Shown: positions 32,122 to 40,601 of the stretch, one piece after another
Position numbering within the stretch: the stretch's first letter is position 1
How the letters are laid out: the number at the start of each line of letters is the position of its first letter
Assembly (NCBI GenBank): GCA_022793195.1
Contig: JAAWCJ010000028.1
Coordinates: forward strand, 1-40,758
Length of the DNA: 40,758 bases
Reading direction: 5' to 3'
From: Lachnospiraceae bacterium
GTDB lineage: Bacteria; Bacillota; Clostridia; Lachnospirales; Lachnospiraceae
Notes under the pieces: generated by a model
Database searches by the model: none
Told to the model about the DNA's origin: nothing
Seen by the model: the letters and a program-made list of their open reading frames with translations, nothing else
Position numbers and translations under genes: made by a program

Positions 32122-32823
32122 CTACCATTCAATTTCTTCCACAGGAATCGGTTTCTCATTGACCTTTACGGAAGAAACCTTCCCGTTTTTGATTTTAAAT
32201 ACCCTGTCCGCCATGGGTGCGAGGGCCGAATTGTGGGTAATGACCACCACGGTCATCCCTTTTTTTCTGCAGGTGTCCTGTAAAAGCTTAAGGATGGCTT
32301 TGCCTGTCTGATAATCCAGGGCGCCCGTCGGCTCATCACATAACAGCAGCTTTGGATTTTTAGCCAAGGCCCTGGCAATGGACACCCTCTGCTGCTCGCC
32401 TCCGGAAAGCTGGGACGGAAAATTATCCATCCTGTCTCCTAACCCCACATCCTTAAGGATTTCTTCCGCATCCAGGTGGTCTTTACAAATCTGGAGGGCC
32501 AACTCCACATTCTCAAGGGCCGTCAGGTTCTGTACCAGGTTATAAAACTGAAAAACGAAGCCAATGTCTTCCCTGCGGTACTTTGTCATACGCCGGTTGT
32601 CAAACTTTGATATGTCTGTGCCGTCCACCAGCACCTGCCCGCCGGAAACACGGTCCATGCCTCCTAAAATATTGAGAACCGTCGTCTTTCCCGCCCCACT
32701 GGGGCCGACGATAACCACAAACTCTCCCTTCTCAATGGAAAAGCTCATATTATCCACCGCTTTAATGACAACCTCACCTGTCCCGTAGGTCTTCTTCACT
32801 TCCCTTAATTCCACAAACGCCAT
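32122..32823 (-). CDS. ABC transporter ATP-binding protein, partner of the coiled-coil permease
   Basis: A 233-aa ATPase. It shows Walker [10 protein letters not shown] (about 40-48), Q-loop FVFQFYNLV, signature [12 protein letters not shown], Walker [12 protein letters not shown] and switch His in VITHNSA. It belongs to the MacB/LolD class. GGTGGAGGAGATATCCC precedes the ATG. The permease gene follows after 32 bp; the HAD gene precedes it by 68 bp. Confidence 0.94.
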   Translation of the reverse strand: MAFVELREVKKTYGTGEVVIKAVDNMSFSIEKGEFVVIVGPSGAGKTTVLNILGGMDRVSGGQVLVDGTDISKFDNRRMTKYRREDIGFVFQFYNLVQNLTALENVELALQICKDHLDAEEILKDVGLGDRMDNFPSQLSGGEQQRVSIARALAKNPKLLLCDEPTGALDYQTGKAILKLLQDTCRKKGMTVVVITHNSALAPMADRVFKIKNGKVSSVKVNEKPIPVEEIEW

Positions 32824-32891
32824 GGGATATCTCCTCCACCCTTTCCGCCTGTATGACCTGCCATTTTTCGTTTCTATCCCGCCGCCGCTTT

Positions 32892-33710
32892 TCAGCTCCA
32901 GGTTCCGCTTACGATTTTCTCAATGGCTTTTGCCGCCCCGTCTTCCCAGCAGGTATCTGTCTCATAGCGGGCCATGGCCTTCAGGCAATTTTCCCCATTA
33001 CCCATAACAACACTGCAGCCTGCAAATTCAAACATGGAAATATCGTTGATACTGTCGCCCACCACTGCTGTTTCTTCCGCCCTGATTCCCAGCTTTCCGC
33101 ACAATACGGAAAGGCCGCGCCCCTTGGAAGCCGTCTGACTGTTTAATTCCACATTATCCGGGCCGGAGGCCGATACTGCCATGGGAAATTCTGAAGTAAT
33201 CCGCGCCGTCAACTCGGTCTTCCTCTGCGGCTCAAACAGCACGGCGAAAATCTTTTCTACGTCCGTCTTTTGCTCTGCCACATAATCTGCCAGGTTTTCC
33301 ACACTTCCTCTTGTAAAATAATCGGTATTTCCATATCTGGCTATGATCCGCGGATCTGCTGTCTTTAAATTGATACTGCTCCCATTCATATGGACAGAGG
33401 GCTGCGTCCCATATTCTTCTATGATATGGAGCGCCTGCACCGCCTGTTTCCACGGTATCAAATCTGTATAAATGCTGTTCAGGCCCCTGCCATCCAGGAT
33501 ATTGGCCCCATTGGAAGTCAGGAAAAAAGAAAGGCCTGGGATTCCCCTTACTGCATCCGGAATATCTGTATAAGAACGGCCTGTGGCCGGAACCACAAAA
33601 ATACCGGACTCAAGGGCGGCCCACATGGCTTCCCTGGTTCGCTTTGTTACCTCTTTATGACCCCTCAATATGGTTCCGTCCAAATCGAGAGCAATCAGTT
33701 TCACAGCCAT
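32892..33710 (-). CDS. Cof-type HAD-IIB hydrolase (sugar or flavin phosphatase-like)
   Basis: A 272-aa phosphatase. Motif I is LIALDLDGTI (catalytic Asp about 8), motif II is the Thr/Ser-containing VPATGRSY, and motif IV is VVGDSINDISMFEFAG, with a type IIB cap in the middle. It should remove phosphate from small metabolites such as sugar phosphates, pyridoxal phosphate or FMN. I chose the ATG at 33710 because GGGAGGTGGATGT precedes it; the much longer open frame upstream covers the divergent promoter and lacks a start signal. It has its own promoter and could co-express the ABC genes after it. Confidence 0.9.
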   Translation of the reverse strand: MAVKLIALDLDGTILRGHKEVTKRTREAMWAALESGIFVVPATGRSYTDIPDAVRGIPGLSFFLTSNGANILDGRGLNSIYTDLIPWKQAVQALHIIEEYGTQPSVHMNGSSINLKTADPRIIARYGNTDYFTRGSVENLADYVAEQKTDVEKIFAVLFEPQRKTELTARITSEFPMAVSASGPDNVELNSQTASKGRGLSVLCGKLGIRAEETAVVGDSINDISMFEFAGCSVVMGNGENCLKAMARYETDTCWEDGAAKAIEKIVSGTWS

Positions 33711-33741
33711 ACATCCACCTCCCATCCACCTTCCTTGTTCA

Positions 33742-33770
33742 ATCATAACACAGCTTCTATTCAATTTCAA
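33742..33770 (-). promoter_or_regulatory. Promoter of the HAD-phosphatase gene (and probably the ABC genes)
   Basis: Minus strand: TTGAAA (33765-33770), a 17-bp spacer and TATGAT (33742-33747), about 30 bp before the start codon. Confidence 0.7.
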
Positions 33771-33825
33771 TTTCCCAAAATTGTAAAAGCATCTTTGAAT
33801 TGCGCCAGAAGGATTCTCCTGCTTC

Positions 33826-33854
33826 TTGACAGTCCCCTCGCAATATTGTACAAT
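33826..33854 (+). promoter_or_regulatory. Promoter of the CBS-domain membrane protein gene
   Basis: Perfect TTGACA (33826-33831), a 17-bp spacer and TACAAT (33849-33854), about 37 bp before the TTG start. Confidence 0.8.
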
Positions 33855-33891
33855 CATTTCCATATAATAGTTTTTAGGAGAGTGATATTTT

Positions 33892-35178
33892 TTGGACCCA
33901 AGTGACGTCATACAGATTGTCAGCCTCATTACCTTATTGTTTTTATCGGCATTTTTTTCTTCTGCGGAAACAGCGCTTTTAACCATCAGCCAGGTGCGCA
34001 TCCGTACCCTTATCGAAGAGGGAAATAAACGGGCAGTCACCCTGGAGCGGGTGATCAGCAACAAAGGCAAAATGTTAAGCGCCATTTTAATCGGAAATAA
34101 TGTGGTAAATTTAAGTGCCTCCTCCCTGATTACCTCCCTGGTCATCAAGAAGTTCGGCAGCGCTTATGTAGGGATTGCCACCGGTGTTATCACCCTGTTG
34201 ATTTTGATTTTCGGTGAAATCTCCCCGAAAACCATGGCCACTTTAAAAGCTGAATCTGTGGCCCTCAGGATTGCCGGCATTATTTCTGCCCTGATGAAGA
34301 TTCTGACGCCGGTTATTTTTATTGTCAATCTGCTGGCCAGAGGGTTCCTGCGTCTCATGAGAGTAGACCCTGATGCAAAAACCGACACCATTACAGAGCG
34401 GGAACTTCGTACCATTGTGGATGTCAGCCACGAAGAGGGCGTCATTGAAAGTGAAGAGCGGAAAATGATCAACAATGTGGTGGATTTTGGGGACGCCCAG
34501 GCCAAGGACATCATGGTTCCCCGTATTGATATGGTATTCGCCCGTGAAGATGCTTCCTATGATGAGCTTCTGAAAATTTACCGGGAAAGCATGTTTACCC
34601 GTATTCCTGTCTACCGTGACACCACTGATAATGTGGTCGGTATTATCAATATGAAGGATTTGCTGTTTTATAAAGATGAAACTCCTTTCCGGCTTCAAAA
34701 TTATCTGCGGGAAGCCTACTTTACTTATGAATTTAAAAAGACCTCTGAGCTTTTCATGGATATGCGCCAAAATTCCGTAAGTCTTGCCATTGTACTGGAT
34801 GAGTACGGCGCCACTGCCGGCCTTGTGACCCTGGAAGATCTGCTGGAAGAAATTGTAGGGGAAATCCGGGATGAATACGATGCAGATGAATTAAAGAGCC
34901 TTCAAAAGATCAGCGACCTGGAATACCGGGTGGAGGGTTCCATGAAACTGGATGATATCAATGATGCCCTGGAGCTTTCTCTTTCCTCAGAAAACTATGA
35001 TTCTGTGGGCGGCCTCATCATCGGTGAATTGGACCACCTCCCCGTGGCCAGCGAAAGCATCATCAGCCAGAATATCCGCTTTGTGGTGGAATCTATGGAC
35101 AAAAACAGGATTGAATGGGTGAAAATCTATTTGCCTGAACCGGAAGAAGCGGCTGAAGAAGTAAAAGAAACGGTCTGA
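33892..35178 (+). CDS. CNNM/HlyC-CorC family membrane protein with CBS domains
   Basis: A 428-aa protein. An N-terminal DUF21 transmembrane domain (about 1-170) begins with FLSAFFSSAETALLT. A CBS pair follows (about 200-330), with IMVPRIDMV, RIPVYRDT, VGIINMKDLL and IVLDEYGATAGLVTLEDLLEEIVGEI, then the C-terminal CorC_HlyC domain (about 345-420). Members act in magnesium or cobalt export or resistance; the name haemolysin is historical. The start is TTG at 33892, with AGGAG about 11 bases upstream, a little long. No better start is in frame before conserved residues. Confidence 0.9.
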   Translation: MDPSDVIQIVSLITLLFLSAFFSSAETALLTISQVRIRTLIEEGNKRAVTLERVISNKGKMLSAILIGNNVVNLSASSLITSLVIKKFGSAYVGIATGVITLLILIFGEISPKTMATLKAESVALRIAGIISALMKILTPVIFIVNLLARGFLRLMRVDPDAKTDTITERELRTIVDVSHEEGVIESEERKMINNVVDFGDAQAKDIMVPRIDMVFAREDASYDELLKIYRESMFTRIPVYRDTTDNVVGIINMKDLLFYKDETPFRLQNYLREAYFTYEFKKTSELFMDMRQNSVSLAIVLDEYGATAGLVTLEDLLEEIVGEIRDEYDADELKSLQKISDLEYRVEGSMKLDDINDALELSLSSENYDSVGGLIIGELDHLPVASESIISQNIRFVVESMDKNRIEWVKIYLPEPEEAAEEVKETV

Positions 35179-35228
35179 TATCAGAGTGCAAAAGCCCCCG
35201 GCCTTCCGGGGGCTTTTGTCTCTGATAT
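35178..35228. terminator. Stop-to-stop bidirectional terminator
   Basis: The core AAAAGCCCCCGG/CCGGGGGCTTTT (35190-35217) with a CCTT loop is flanked by a second matching pair, ATATCAGAG (35178-35186) and CTCTGATAT (35220-35228). The palindrome begins in the last base of one stop codon and ends in the first base of the convergent one, so the whole gap is hairpin. T's flank the core on both strands. Confidence 0.93.
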
Positions 35229-35797
35229 TATTTCGATTTCACCAGAATCCCGTCCTTTTCCAGTCCCTCGTTCCGTTTCGCCCTCATGACGCAGTAGATA
35301 AAATCTGAAATGTAATAGAGGGCCCCTGCAATCACAAATATTTTTCCCACAGTCATGCTGTAGCTGTCCGACAACCGGGAAATCCATTTGTGGACAAAGG
35401 CAAACAGGCAGATGGCGTAAAGCCCCCATGCCAGGGTACTTTCCAGGCAGAGGATCCCCTGGTAATTGAAAGGTTTGTCTTTATAATCCCACCACACGGC
35501 CCCGAAGACCCGTATCATCACTTTTGCCACCAGAAACTCTAAGGCCGTAGCCGATATACAGCCCAGCACATAAAGTAACGGCCAGTTATGGGAAATGGGC
35601 CGGAACAAAAAATATGCCCCCAGAAACCCCACCCCGTAAATGGGACAGATGGGACCGCGGACAAAGCCGCGGTTGGTCAGCTTTTTATTGCAAAAAGACA
35701 TGTAAATGGACTCCAAAAGCCAGCCCAACATGCTGTATAGCAGGAACCAGTTTACAAAATGGTAAAAATCTGTTGAAAATATCTTTGCACTCCACAT
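35228..35797 (-). CDS. CmpB-like (putative ABC-transporter type IV) membrane protein
   Basis: A 189-aa protein with about five hydrophobic segments. It carries the family-like LLYSMLGWLLESIY (about 19-32), a charged loop with RGFVRGPICPIYGVGF (about 43-58) and VWWDYKDKPFNYQG (about 100-113). These features match the Firmicute family named ABC_trans_CmpB, whose function is not really established. ATG follows AAGGGGAACGAT. It is 40 bp downstream of gatB in the same direction and may be read with gatCAB. Confidence 0.75.
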   Translation of the reverse strand: MWSAKIFSTDFYHFVNWFLLYSMLGWLLESIYMSFCNKKLTNRGFVRGPICPIYGVGFLGAYFLFRPISHNWPLLYVLGCISATALEFLVAKVMIRVFGAVWWDYKDKPFNYQGILCLESTLAWGLYAICLFAFVHKWISRLSDSYSMTVGKIFVIAGALYYISDFIYCVMRAKRNEGLEKDGILVKSK

Positions 35798-35837
35798 ATC
35801 GTTCCCCTTGTTTTCTCTTATGCCAAAACCTAAACTC

Positions 35838-37271
35838 TCACGCCAGCAATTCCAAAAGGATCTTATTGACCATAGCCGGATCTGCCTTACCTTTCATGGC
35901 TTTCATGGTCTGGCCCACCAAAAATCCCATGGCCTTTTTCTTTCCACTCTTATAATCTGACACAGACTGAGGGTTGTTTTTCACAATCTCCTCAATGGTT
36001 GCCCGCAAGGCCCCTTCATCCTGTACCATCACAAGGCCTTTTTCCTCCACATAGGAAACAGGATCCATGTCCTTTTGAAACAGAACCTCAAACACCTCTT
36101 TTGCCACCGTGCGGTTGATCTTTCCCTGCTCCACCAGCCCGATGAGGGCCGCCAGATGAGCCGGGCTGAAACGGATATCGCCGGCGCCCATATCCGCATC
36201 TTTCAGAAGCCTCATGGTTTCCACCATCAGCCAGTTGGACACCTCCTTGGGCCTGCAGCCCAGGGCAATGGTCTCCTCAAAGATATCTGCCAGCCGCTTT
36301 TCTGAGGTCAGAATATCAATATCGTATTCAGGAATCCCATACTCCTCTTTATAGCGGATTCGCTTTTCATCGCGAAGCTCCGGCTGCTGCTGCCTGATTT
36401 TTTCCAGCCATTCATCATCAATGATGACCGGCACCAGATCCGGCTCCGGAAAATACCGGTAGTCCTGGGCATCCTCCTTGGAACGCATGGCATAGGAACA
36501 TTCCTTATTGTCGTCCCAACGCCTTGTCTCCTGAATCACCTGGCCTCCGTCCTCCAGAATATCAATCTGGCGATTTTTCTCCCCTTCTATAGCCCTGGCA
36601 ATGGCCCGGAAAGAATTCAGGTTTTTCATCTCTGTCCTGGTCCCAAAAGTCTCGCTTCCCACTTCCCGGACCGACAGGTTTACATCAGCCCTCATGGAAC
36701 CTTCCTGAAGTTTACAGTCGGACGCCCCCAGATACTGGATGATCAGCCGCAGCTTATCCAGATAAGCAATTACTTCCTCTGCGGAACGCATATCCGGTTC
36801 TGAAACAATCTCAATAAGAGGTACGCCGCTCCTGTTAAAATCCACCAGGGTACAGTCTTCCCATTCGTCATGAATCAGCTTGCCCGCATCCTCTTCCATG
36901 TGGATTTCATGGATCCTGACGGTTTTCTTTCCTGCCTCCGTCTCAATCTCAACGCTTCCGTCCCGGCAGATGGGCAGGTAAAGCTGGGAAATCTGGTAAT
37001 TCTGCGGATTGTCGGGATAAAAATAATTTTTCCTGTCAAACTTGCAGTTTTGTGTAATGGTGCAATTTGTGGCGAGCCCCACTGCCGCCGCATATTCCAC
37101 CACCTGTTTATTGAGGACAGGAAGGGAACCGGGCATCCCGGTACATACCGGACAGGTATGGGTATTCGGTTCTCCGCCAAACTGGGTACTGCATGAACAG
37201 AAAATCTTTGTCTTTGTGGCCAGCTCCACATGAACCTCCAAACCGATGACTGTCTCATACTGTCTGCTCAT
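35838..37271 (-). CDS. gatB: Asp-tRNA(Asn)/Glu-tRNA(Gln) amidotransferase subunit B
   Basis: A 477-aa subunit. It activates the mischarged tRNA's Asp or Glu by phosphorylation, using ammonia passed from GatA. The N terminus has YETVIGLEVHVEL and the cysteine group CSC (25, 27) plus CPVC (40, 43), a probable zinc site. The region PEPDLVP and the C-terminal GatB/YqeY helical domain (about 330-477), ending MGFLVGQTMKAMKGKADP, bind tRNA. Its ATG overlaps the gatA stop (ATGA) and GGAGG lies inside the end of gatA. Presence of gatCAB implies indirect Gln-tRNA and/or Asn-tRNA formation. Confidence 0.97.
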   Translation of the reverse strand: MSRQYETVIGLEVHVELATKTKIFCSCSTQFGGEPNTHTCPVCTGMPGSLPVLNKQVVEYAAAVGLATNCTITQNCKFDRKNYFYPDNPQNYQISQLYLPICRDGSVEIETEAGKKTVRIHEIHMEEDAGKLIHDEWEDCTLVDFNRSGVPLIEIVSEPDMRSAEEVIAYLDKLRLIIQYLGASDCKLQEGSMRADVNLSVREVGSETFGTRTEMKNLNSFRAIARAIEGEKNRQIDILEDGGQVIQETRRWDDNKECSYAMRSKEDAQDYRYFPEPDLVPVIIDDEWLEKIRQQQPELRDEKRIRYKEEYGIPEYDIDILTSEKRLADIFEETIALGCRPKEVSNWLMVETMRLLKDADMGAGDIRFSPAHLAALIGLVEQGKINRTVAKEVFEVLFQKDMDPVSYVEEKGLVMVQDEGALRATIEEIVKNNPQSVSDYKSGKKKAMGFLVGQTMKAMKGKADPAMVNKILLELLA

Positions 37272-38749
37272 TGTTCAGAACCTCCTTTCCGTACCATGGC
37301 ACATCTTTCATAAGCCCTGGTCTGTTCGTAAGCGTAAGCCGCACGAAGCAGCTTTTTCTCCTGGAAACAATCCCCGATCAGCTGCATACCGATGGGCAGA
37401 CCGCCTTTATCCAGGCCGCAGGGTACGCTGATTCCAGGCAGCCCCGCCAGATTCACGGATATGGTATAAATGTCACCCAGATACATTTTGATGGGGTCAC
37501 TTAAGCTTTCCCCAAGCTTCGGCGCCGTGGTGGGCGCCACCGGCCCGAGAATCAGGTCGTATTTTGCAAATGCCTTGTCAAAAGCCTGTTTAATCAGGGC
37601 TTTTGTCCGAAGGGCCTTTAAATAATAAGCGTCATAATAGCCGCTGCTGAGCACAAAGGAACCCAGCATAATCCGCCGTTTCACCTCCGCCCCAAAGCCT
37701 TCGGAGCGTGTCTTTTTATACATCTGGTGAAGTCCCGCAAAGTCTTCGCTGCGGTAGGCGTATTTGACCCCGTCAAACCGGGCCAGGTTGGAGCTGGCCT
37801 CCGCGGACGCGATAACATAATACGCTGGAATGGCATATTCCACCAGGCTTAAATCAAACTCCTCCAGAATAGCTCCTTTTTCTTTCAGGACCGCCGCCGC
37901 CTTCATGACGGCTTCCCTCACTTCATCATCCAGGCCCTTTCCAAAATAATCCCTGGGAATTCCGATTTTCATCCCCTTCACATCATCCACAAGTGCTTCT
38001 GTAAACCTGTAAGATTCCCGCGCCACGCTGGTGCTGTCTTTTTTATCATGGGAAGCAATGGCCTCCAGGATTATGGCGCAGTCGGTCACATCTTTCGCCA
38101 CCGGCCCGATCTGGTCCAATGAGGAACCGTATGCGATCAGCCCATAGCGGGACACCGTTCCATAAGTAGGTTTAATGCCTGTCACTCCGCAAAAGGAACT
38201 GGGTTGGCGGATGGAACCACCCGTATCAGACCCCAGCGAATAAGAACACTCTTCTGCTGCCACGGCTGCACAGGAACCGCCGGAGGAGCCTCCGGGTACA
38301 TGTTCCCTGTTCCAGGGATTCCTTGTCACGCCAAAACAGGACGTCTCTGTGGTGCTTCCCATGGCAAATTCATCCATATTGGTTTTCCCCACAATAACGG
38401 CCCCGGCTTTTTCCAGATTCAAAACAGCCTCCGCCGTATAAGTAGGTTTAAAATTTCCAAGAATTTTAGAACTACAGGTGGTCAAAATCCCTTTTGTGCA
38501 CATATTATCTTTAATGGCCACCGGCACTCCGGCCAAAGGGCTGTCCGTCTCCCCCGCCAAAACCTGCTTCTGCACTTTTTCAGCCCTGGCAAGCACTGCT
38601 TCCTCATCCACCACTGTCACAAAGCTGTGGACATCCGCCTCCCTTGCCCTGATGGCAGCCAGCGAACTTTCCGCAGCCTCTTTCACAGAAACCTCACCGG
38701 ACTTTATCTTTTTTCCCAGCTCTGCAGCTGTCAGACTCATCAAATTCAC
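37268..38749 (-). CDS. gatA: Asp-tRNA(Asn)/Glu-tRNA(Gln) amidotransferase subunit A
   Basis: A 493-aa amidase that hydrolyses glutamine and feeds ammonia to GatB. The amidase-signature triad is present: Lys 80 (PVAIKDN), the cis-Ser about 179 (DTGGSIRQP) and nucleophile Ser at 179/155 region within GGSSGGS (about 153-159). The specific segment TETSCFGVTRNPW matches GatA. The start is GTG at 38749 with GGAGG 7 bases ahead; an ATG nine bases later is too far from it. gatC is 51 bp upstream. Confidence 0.97.
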   Translation of the reverse strand: MNLMSLTAAELGKKIKSGEVSVKEAAESSLAAIRAREADVHSFVTVVDEEAVLARAEKVQKQVLAGETDSPLAGVPVAIKDNMCTKGILTTCSSKILGNFKPTYTAEAVLNLEKAGAVIVGKTNMDEFAMGSTTETSCFGVTRNPWNREHVPGGSSGGSCAAVAAEECSYSLGSDTGGSIRQPSSFCGVTGIKPTYGTVSRYGLIAYGSSLDQIGPVAKDVTDCAIILEAIASHDKKDSTSVARESYRFTEALVDDVKGMKIGIPRDYFGKGLDDEVREAVMKAAAVLKEKGAILEEFDLSLVEYAIPAYYVIASAEASSNLARFDGVKYAYRSEDFAGLHQMYKKTRSEGFGAEVKRRIMLGSFVLSSGYYDAYYLKALRTKALIKQAFDKAFAKYDLILGPVAPTTAPKLGESLSDPIKMYLGDIYTISVNLAGLPGISVPCGLDKGGLPIGMQLIGDCFQEKKLLRAAYAYEQTRAYERCAMVRKGGSEQ

Positions 38750-38800
38750 AGTATTTCCTCCTTTTATGCCCTGCCTGATTCACAGGCCCCTTTTACAGAT

Positions 38801-39097
38801 TTATTCCACTGTCTTCGGCACCTTGTAGCAGCCGTCTTTCCGGTCAGGCGCATTTTCCAGCATATTTTCCCTGTCATCCCCGTTTTCTACGATGTCTTCC
38901 CGAAATACATTGTGTACCGGAAATACATGGGACATGGGTTCCACTCCCTCTGTATCCAGCTCGTTGAGCATGTCAATATAATCCAGCATATTGGCCATGT
39001 CTTCTTTTGCCCGCTCTTTCTCCTCCTCCGACAGCTCAAGCTTGGCCAGGATACCCACATAATCAATGGTTTCATCTGAAATCACATTCTTTGCCAT
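38801..39097 (-). CDS. gatC: Asp-tRNA(Asn)/Glu-tRNA(Gln) amidotransferase subunit C
   Basis: A 98-aa protein that clamps GatA and GatB together. The N-terminal helices contain [16 protein letters not shown], and the C-terminal stretch [19 protein letters not shown] contains the family's NAPD and the KVP motif. AAAGGAGCAGAT precedes the ATG. First gene of the gatCAB operon. Confidence 0.96.
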   Translation of the reverse strand: MAKNVISDETIDYVGILAKLELSEEEKERAKEDMANMLDYIDMLNELDTEGVEPMSHVFPVHNVFREDIVENGDDRENMLENAPDRKDGCYKVPKTVE

Positions 39098-39172
39098 ATC
39101 TGCTCCTTTCCTGATTACAGGACAATTATTCTGTCAAAATCCAGGTACAGGAAGCCTGTGAAATTAAGAAAC

Positions 39173-39202
39173 CCCGGAACATACGCATGCGTATATTCCG
39201 GG
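39173..39202. repeat. 30-bp palindrome in the gatCAB leader region
   Basis: CCCGGAA at one end and TTCCGGG at the other flank a perfect 14-bp palindrome ATACGCATGCGTAT (39181-39194). One base pair is mismatched. It lies about 75 bp upstream of gatC, downstream of the putative promoter at 39277-39305, and 120 bp after the next upstream gene's end. On the minus strand a weak T-rich stretch follows, so it could be an operator, terminator or leader hairpin. Confidence 0.65.
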
Positions 39203-39276
39203 ATGAATCCGCTTTTCGTTCCAGAACCTGCAGTTTCCTTCCAAATCTCATCTCTTTATCCCCGGAAACCGTATTT

Positions 39277-39305
39277 ATCGTATCACAGTTTTTTGGGGTT
39301 GACAA
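39277..39305 (-). promoter_or_regulatory. Putative promoter of gatCAB
   Basis: Minus strand: TTGTCA (39300-39305), a 17-bp spacer and TACGAT (39277-39282). It implies a leader of about 170 nt that includes the 30-bp palindrome. I saw no T-box sequence in that leader. Confidence 0.5.
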
Positions 39306-39321
39306 GGGGAAATCAAAACCT

Positions 39322-39972
39322 TTAACCACGGATGTCTTCGTCGCCAGGATCATTTTCACCAGACGTCGGCTTTTCATCGTCTGAGGACTCACCTGCTGCT
39401 TCGTCTGCAGTTTCTTCTGAAGATTCATCTGTGGCTTCTTCTTCTCCATCGGCTTCTTCTTCCTCATCGTCGTCGGCAGGATTATAGTACACAGACGCCC
39501 TGGACGCCACGGAAGGTTGGCTGACATCCGGCTTCGTAAGCAGGCCGCCAAGCAGACCGCCCTTTACAGGTTCCTCCGGAGTCTCTCCCCGTTCGGCCAT
39601 CTCCGCTGCCAGTTTCTCCGCTTCTTCCTGGTCTTTCGCCTTCAACATATTCCGAAGCCGCCAGCTGGAGATCAGAATCCATATGGCCGCTGCCACAAAA
39701 ATCACAACAAAGGCAATGCTGATGACCGTATCCCGGCCCGGTTTCACCCTGCCGTCAATCAGTTCCTTTGCCGTCATATAAGCCGTATAAAGGAGGTAGA
39801 CGCCGGCCACTCCATAAAGCCCCATGATCATCCTGTCGTTGCGCTCTCTCTTTTTCGCGCCAAACAATCCGCGCCGCTCTTCCGGTTCTCCTCCGGCCTC
39901 CGGCGCAGTCTCTTCCGATTCTGTTTGCTCGTTTAACAGTTCACTTCTGTCTTCTGTTTTCTTTTCTTCCAA
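39322..39972 (-). CDS. Two-span membrane protein with acidic tail, function unknown
   Basis: I do not recognise this 216-aa protein. It has a charged N terminus (about 1-45), two membrane segments (about 48-68 and 82-103), a short charged helix, a Gly-Leu patch GGLLGGLL and then a low-complexity C-terminal third with long runs of Asp, Glu, Ser and Thr. The ends probably face the cytoplasm. The start is a TTG at 39972, preceded by AAGGCGG; the next in-frame Met is at the first membrane segment. It precedes gatCAB in the same direction. Confidence 0.6.
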   Translation of the reverse strand: MEEKKTEDRSELLNEQTESEETAPEAGGEPEERRGLFGAKKRERNDRMIMGLYGVAGVYLLYTAYMTAKELIDGRVKPGRDTVISIAFVVIFVAAAIWILISSWRLRNMLKAKDQEEAEKLAAEMAERGETPEEPVKGGLLGGLLTKPDVSQPSVASRASVYYNPADDDEEEEADGEEEATDESSEETADEAAGESSDDEKPTSGENDPGDEDIRG

Positions 39973-40046
39973 AATTTTTACCGCCTTCCCGGCACATGTG
40001 CCTTTTCCATTCTATCATTAACCGGCGGGAAAAGGCAACGGTTTTA

Positions 40047-40532
40047 TTATTTTTTCACAGAATCAGAAGTTCCTGCCTCCTCTACCTTATGTTTCAGAGC
40101 CGCTATGTAACGCTTAAGCCAGGCCGGCACCGGGGCGCCCATGCGCCCCGCGTTCTCGATCACCGACAGCATTTCGTTGAGCAGATACCAGACCGTAACC
40201 ATCAGGCCAAATATCGCCGTTCCCGGTATTTTTTGTCCCAAAGCTGCCGCCACGCTTACAATCACGTAATCAGCCGTCATGGCCACGGCAATTACGCACA
40301 GATAGCCCACTTTTTTGATGATTCCCCTGACGCCTTTTTTGCTGTCCCATCCACAGGCGGAATTCTCTGGATGATCTACTGCTTCCGCCATTCCCGCCAT
40401 CATTCCGGTGATATAATCTACCGCCATCATGCCCGTTAAGAGAATGAGCGCCGGAAACAGAAGTCCAAGCTTTGCACTGATGTAGGCCAGCACACCAGAT
40501 AAAAATACCTGAATCATTTCTACATATTTCAT
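40047..40532 (-). CDS. Phage holin-type membrane protein (Phage_holin_4 / toxin-secretion family)
   Basis: A 161-aa protein with about three to four hydrophobic segments. The first part contains MMAVDYITGMMAGM, typical of the holin family whose members carry an ALLxxMxxDYxTG-like motif, followed by a loop SKKGVRGIIKKVGYL and two further segments. Such holins permeabilise the membrane for phage lysis or secretion. GAGAGGAGTAAAAG precedes the ATG. With the partial gene upstream it suggests that a prophage or phage-derived cluster continues beyond the right edge; no endolysin is seen here. Confidence 0.8.
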   Translation of the reverse strand: MKYVEMIQVFLSGVLAYISAKLGLLFPALILLTGMMAVDYITGMMAGMAEAVDHPENSACGWDSKKGVRGIIKKVGYLCVIAVAMTADYVIVSVAAALGQKIPGTAIFGLMVTVWYLLNEMLSVIENAGRMGAPVPAWLKRYIAALKHKVEEAGTSDSVKK

Positions 40533-40601
40533 CTTTTACTCCTCTCGTTTTCTTTATAAAAGTGGTGAAACACCTACAGATACAAGTATTTCTACCGTCA
40601 G

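Noticed and set aside
33711-34148. N-terminal extension of the HAD gene to 34148
   Set aside because: The extension overlaps two promoters and the divergent CBS-protein gene; the ATG at 33710 has an excellent Shine-Dalgarno sequence and starts the HAD motif directly.
39098-39275. T-box riboswitch before gatCAB
   Set aside because: The conserved T-box sequence and antiterminator pattern are not present in the leader on the minus strand.
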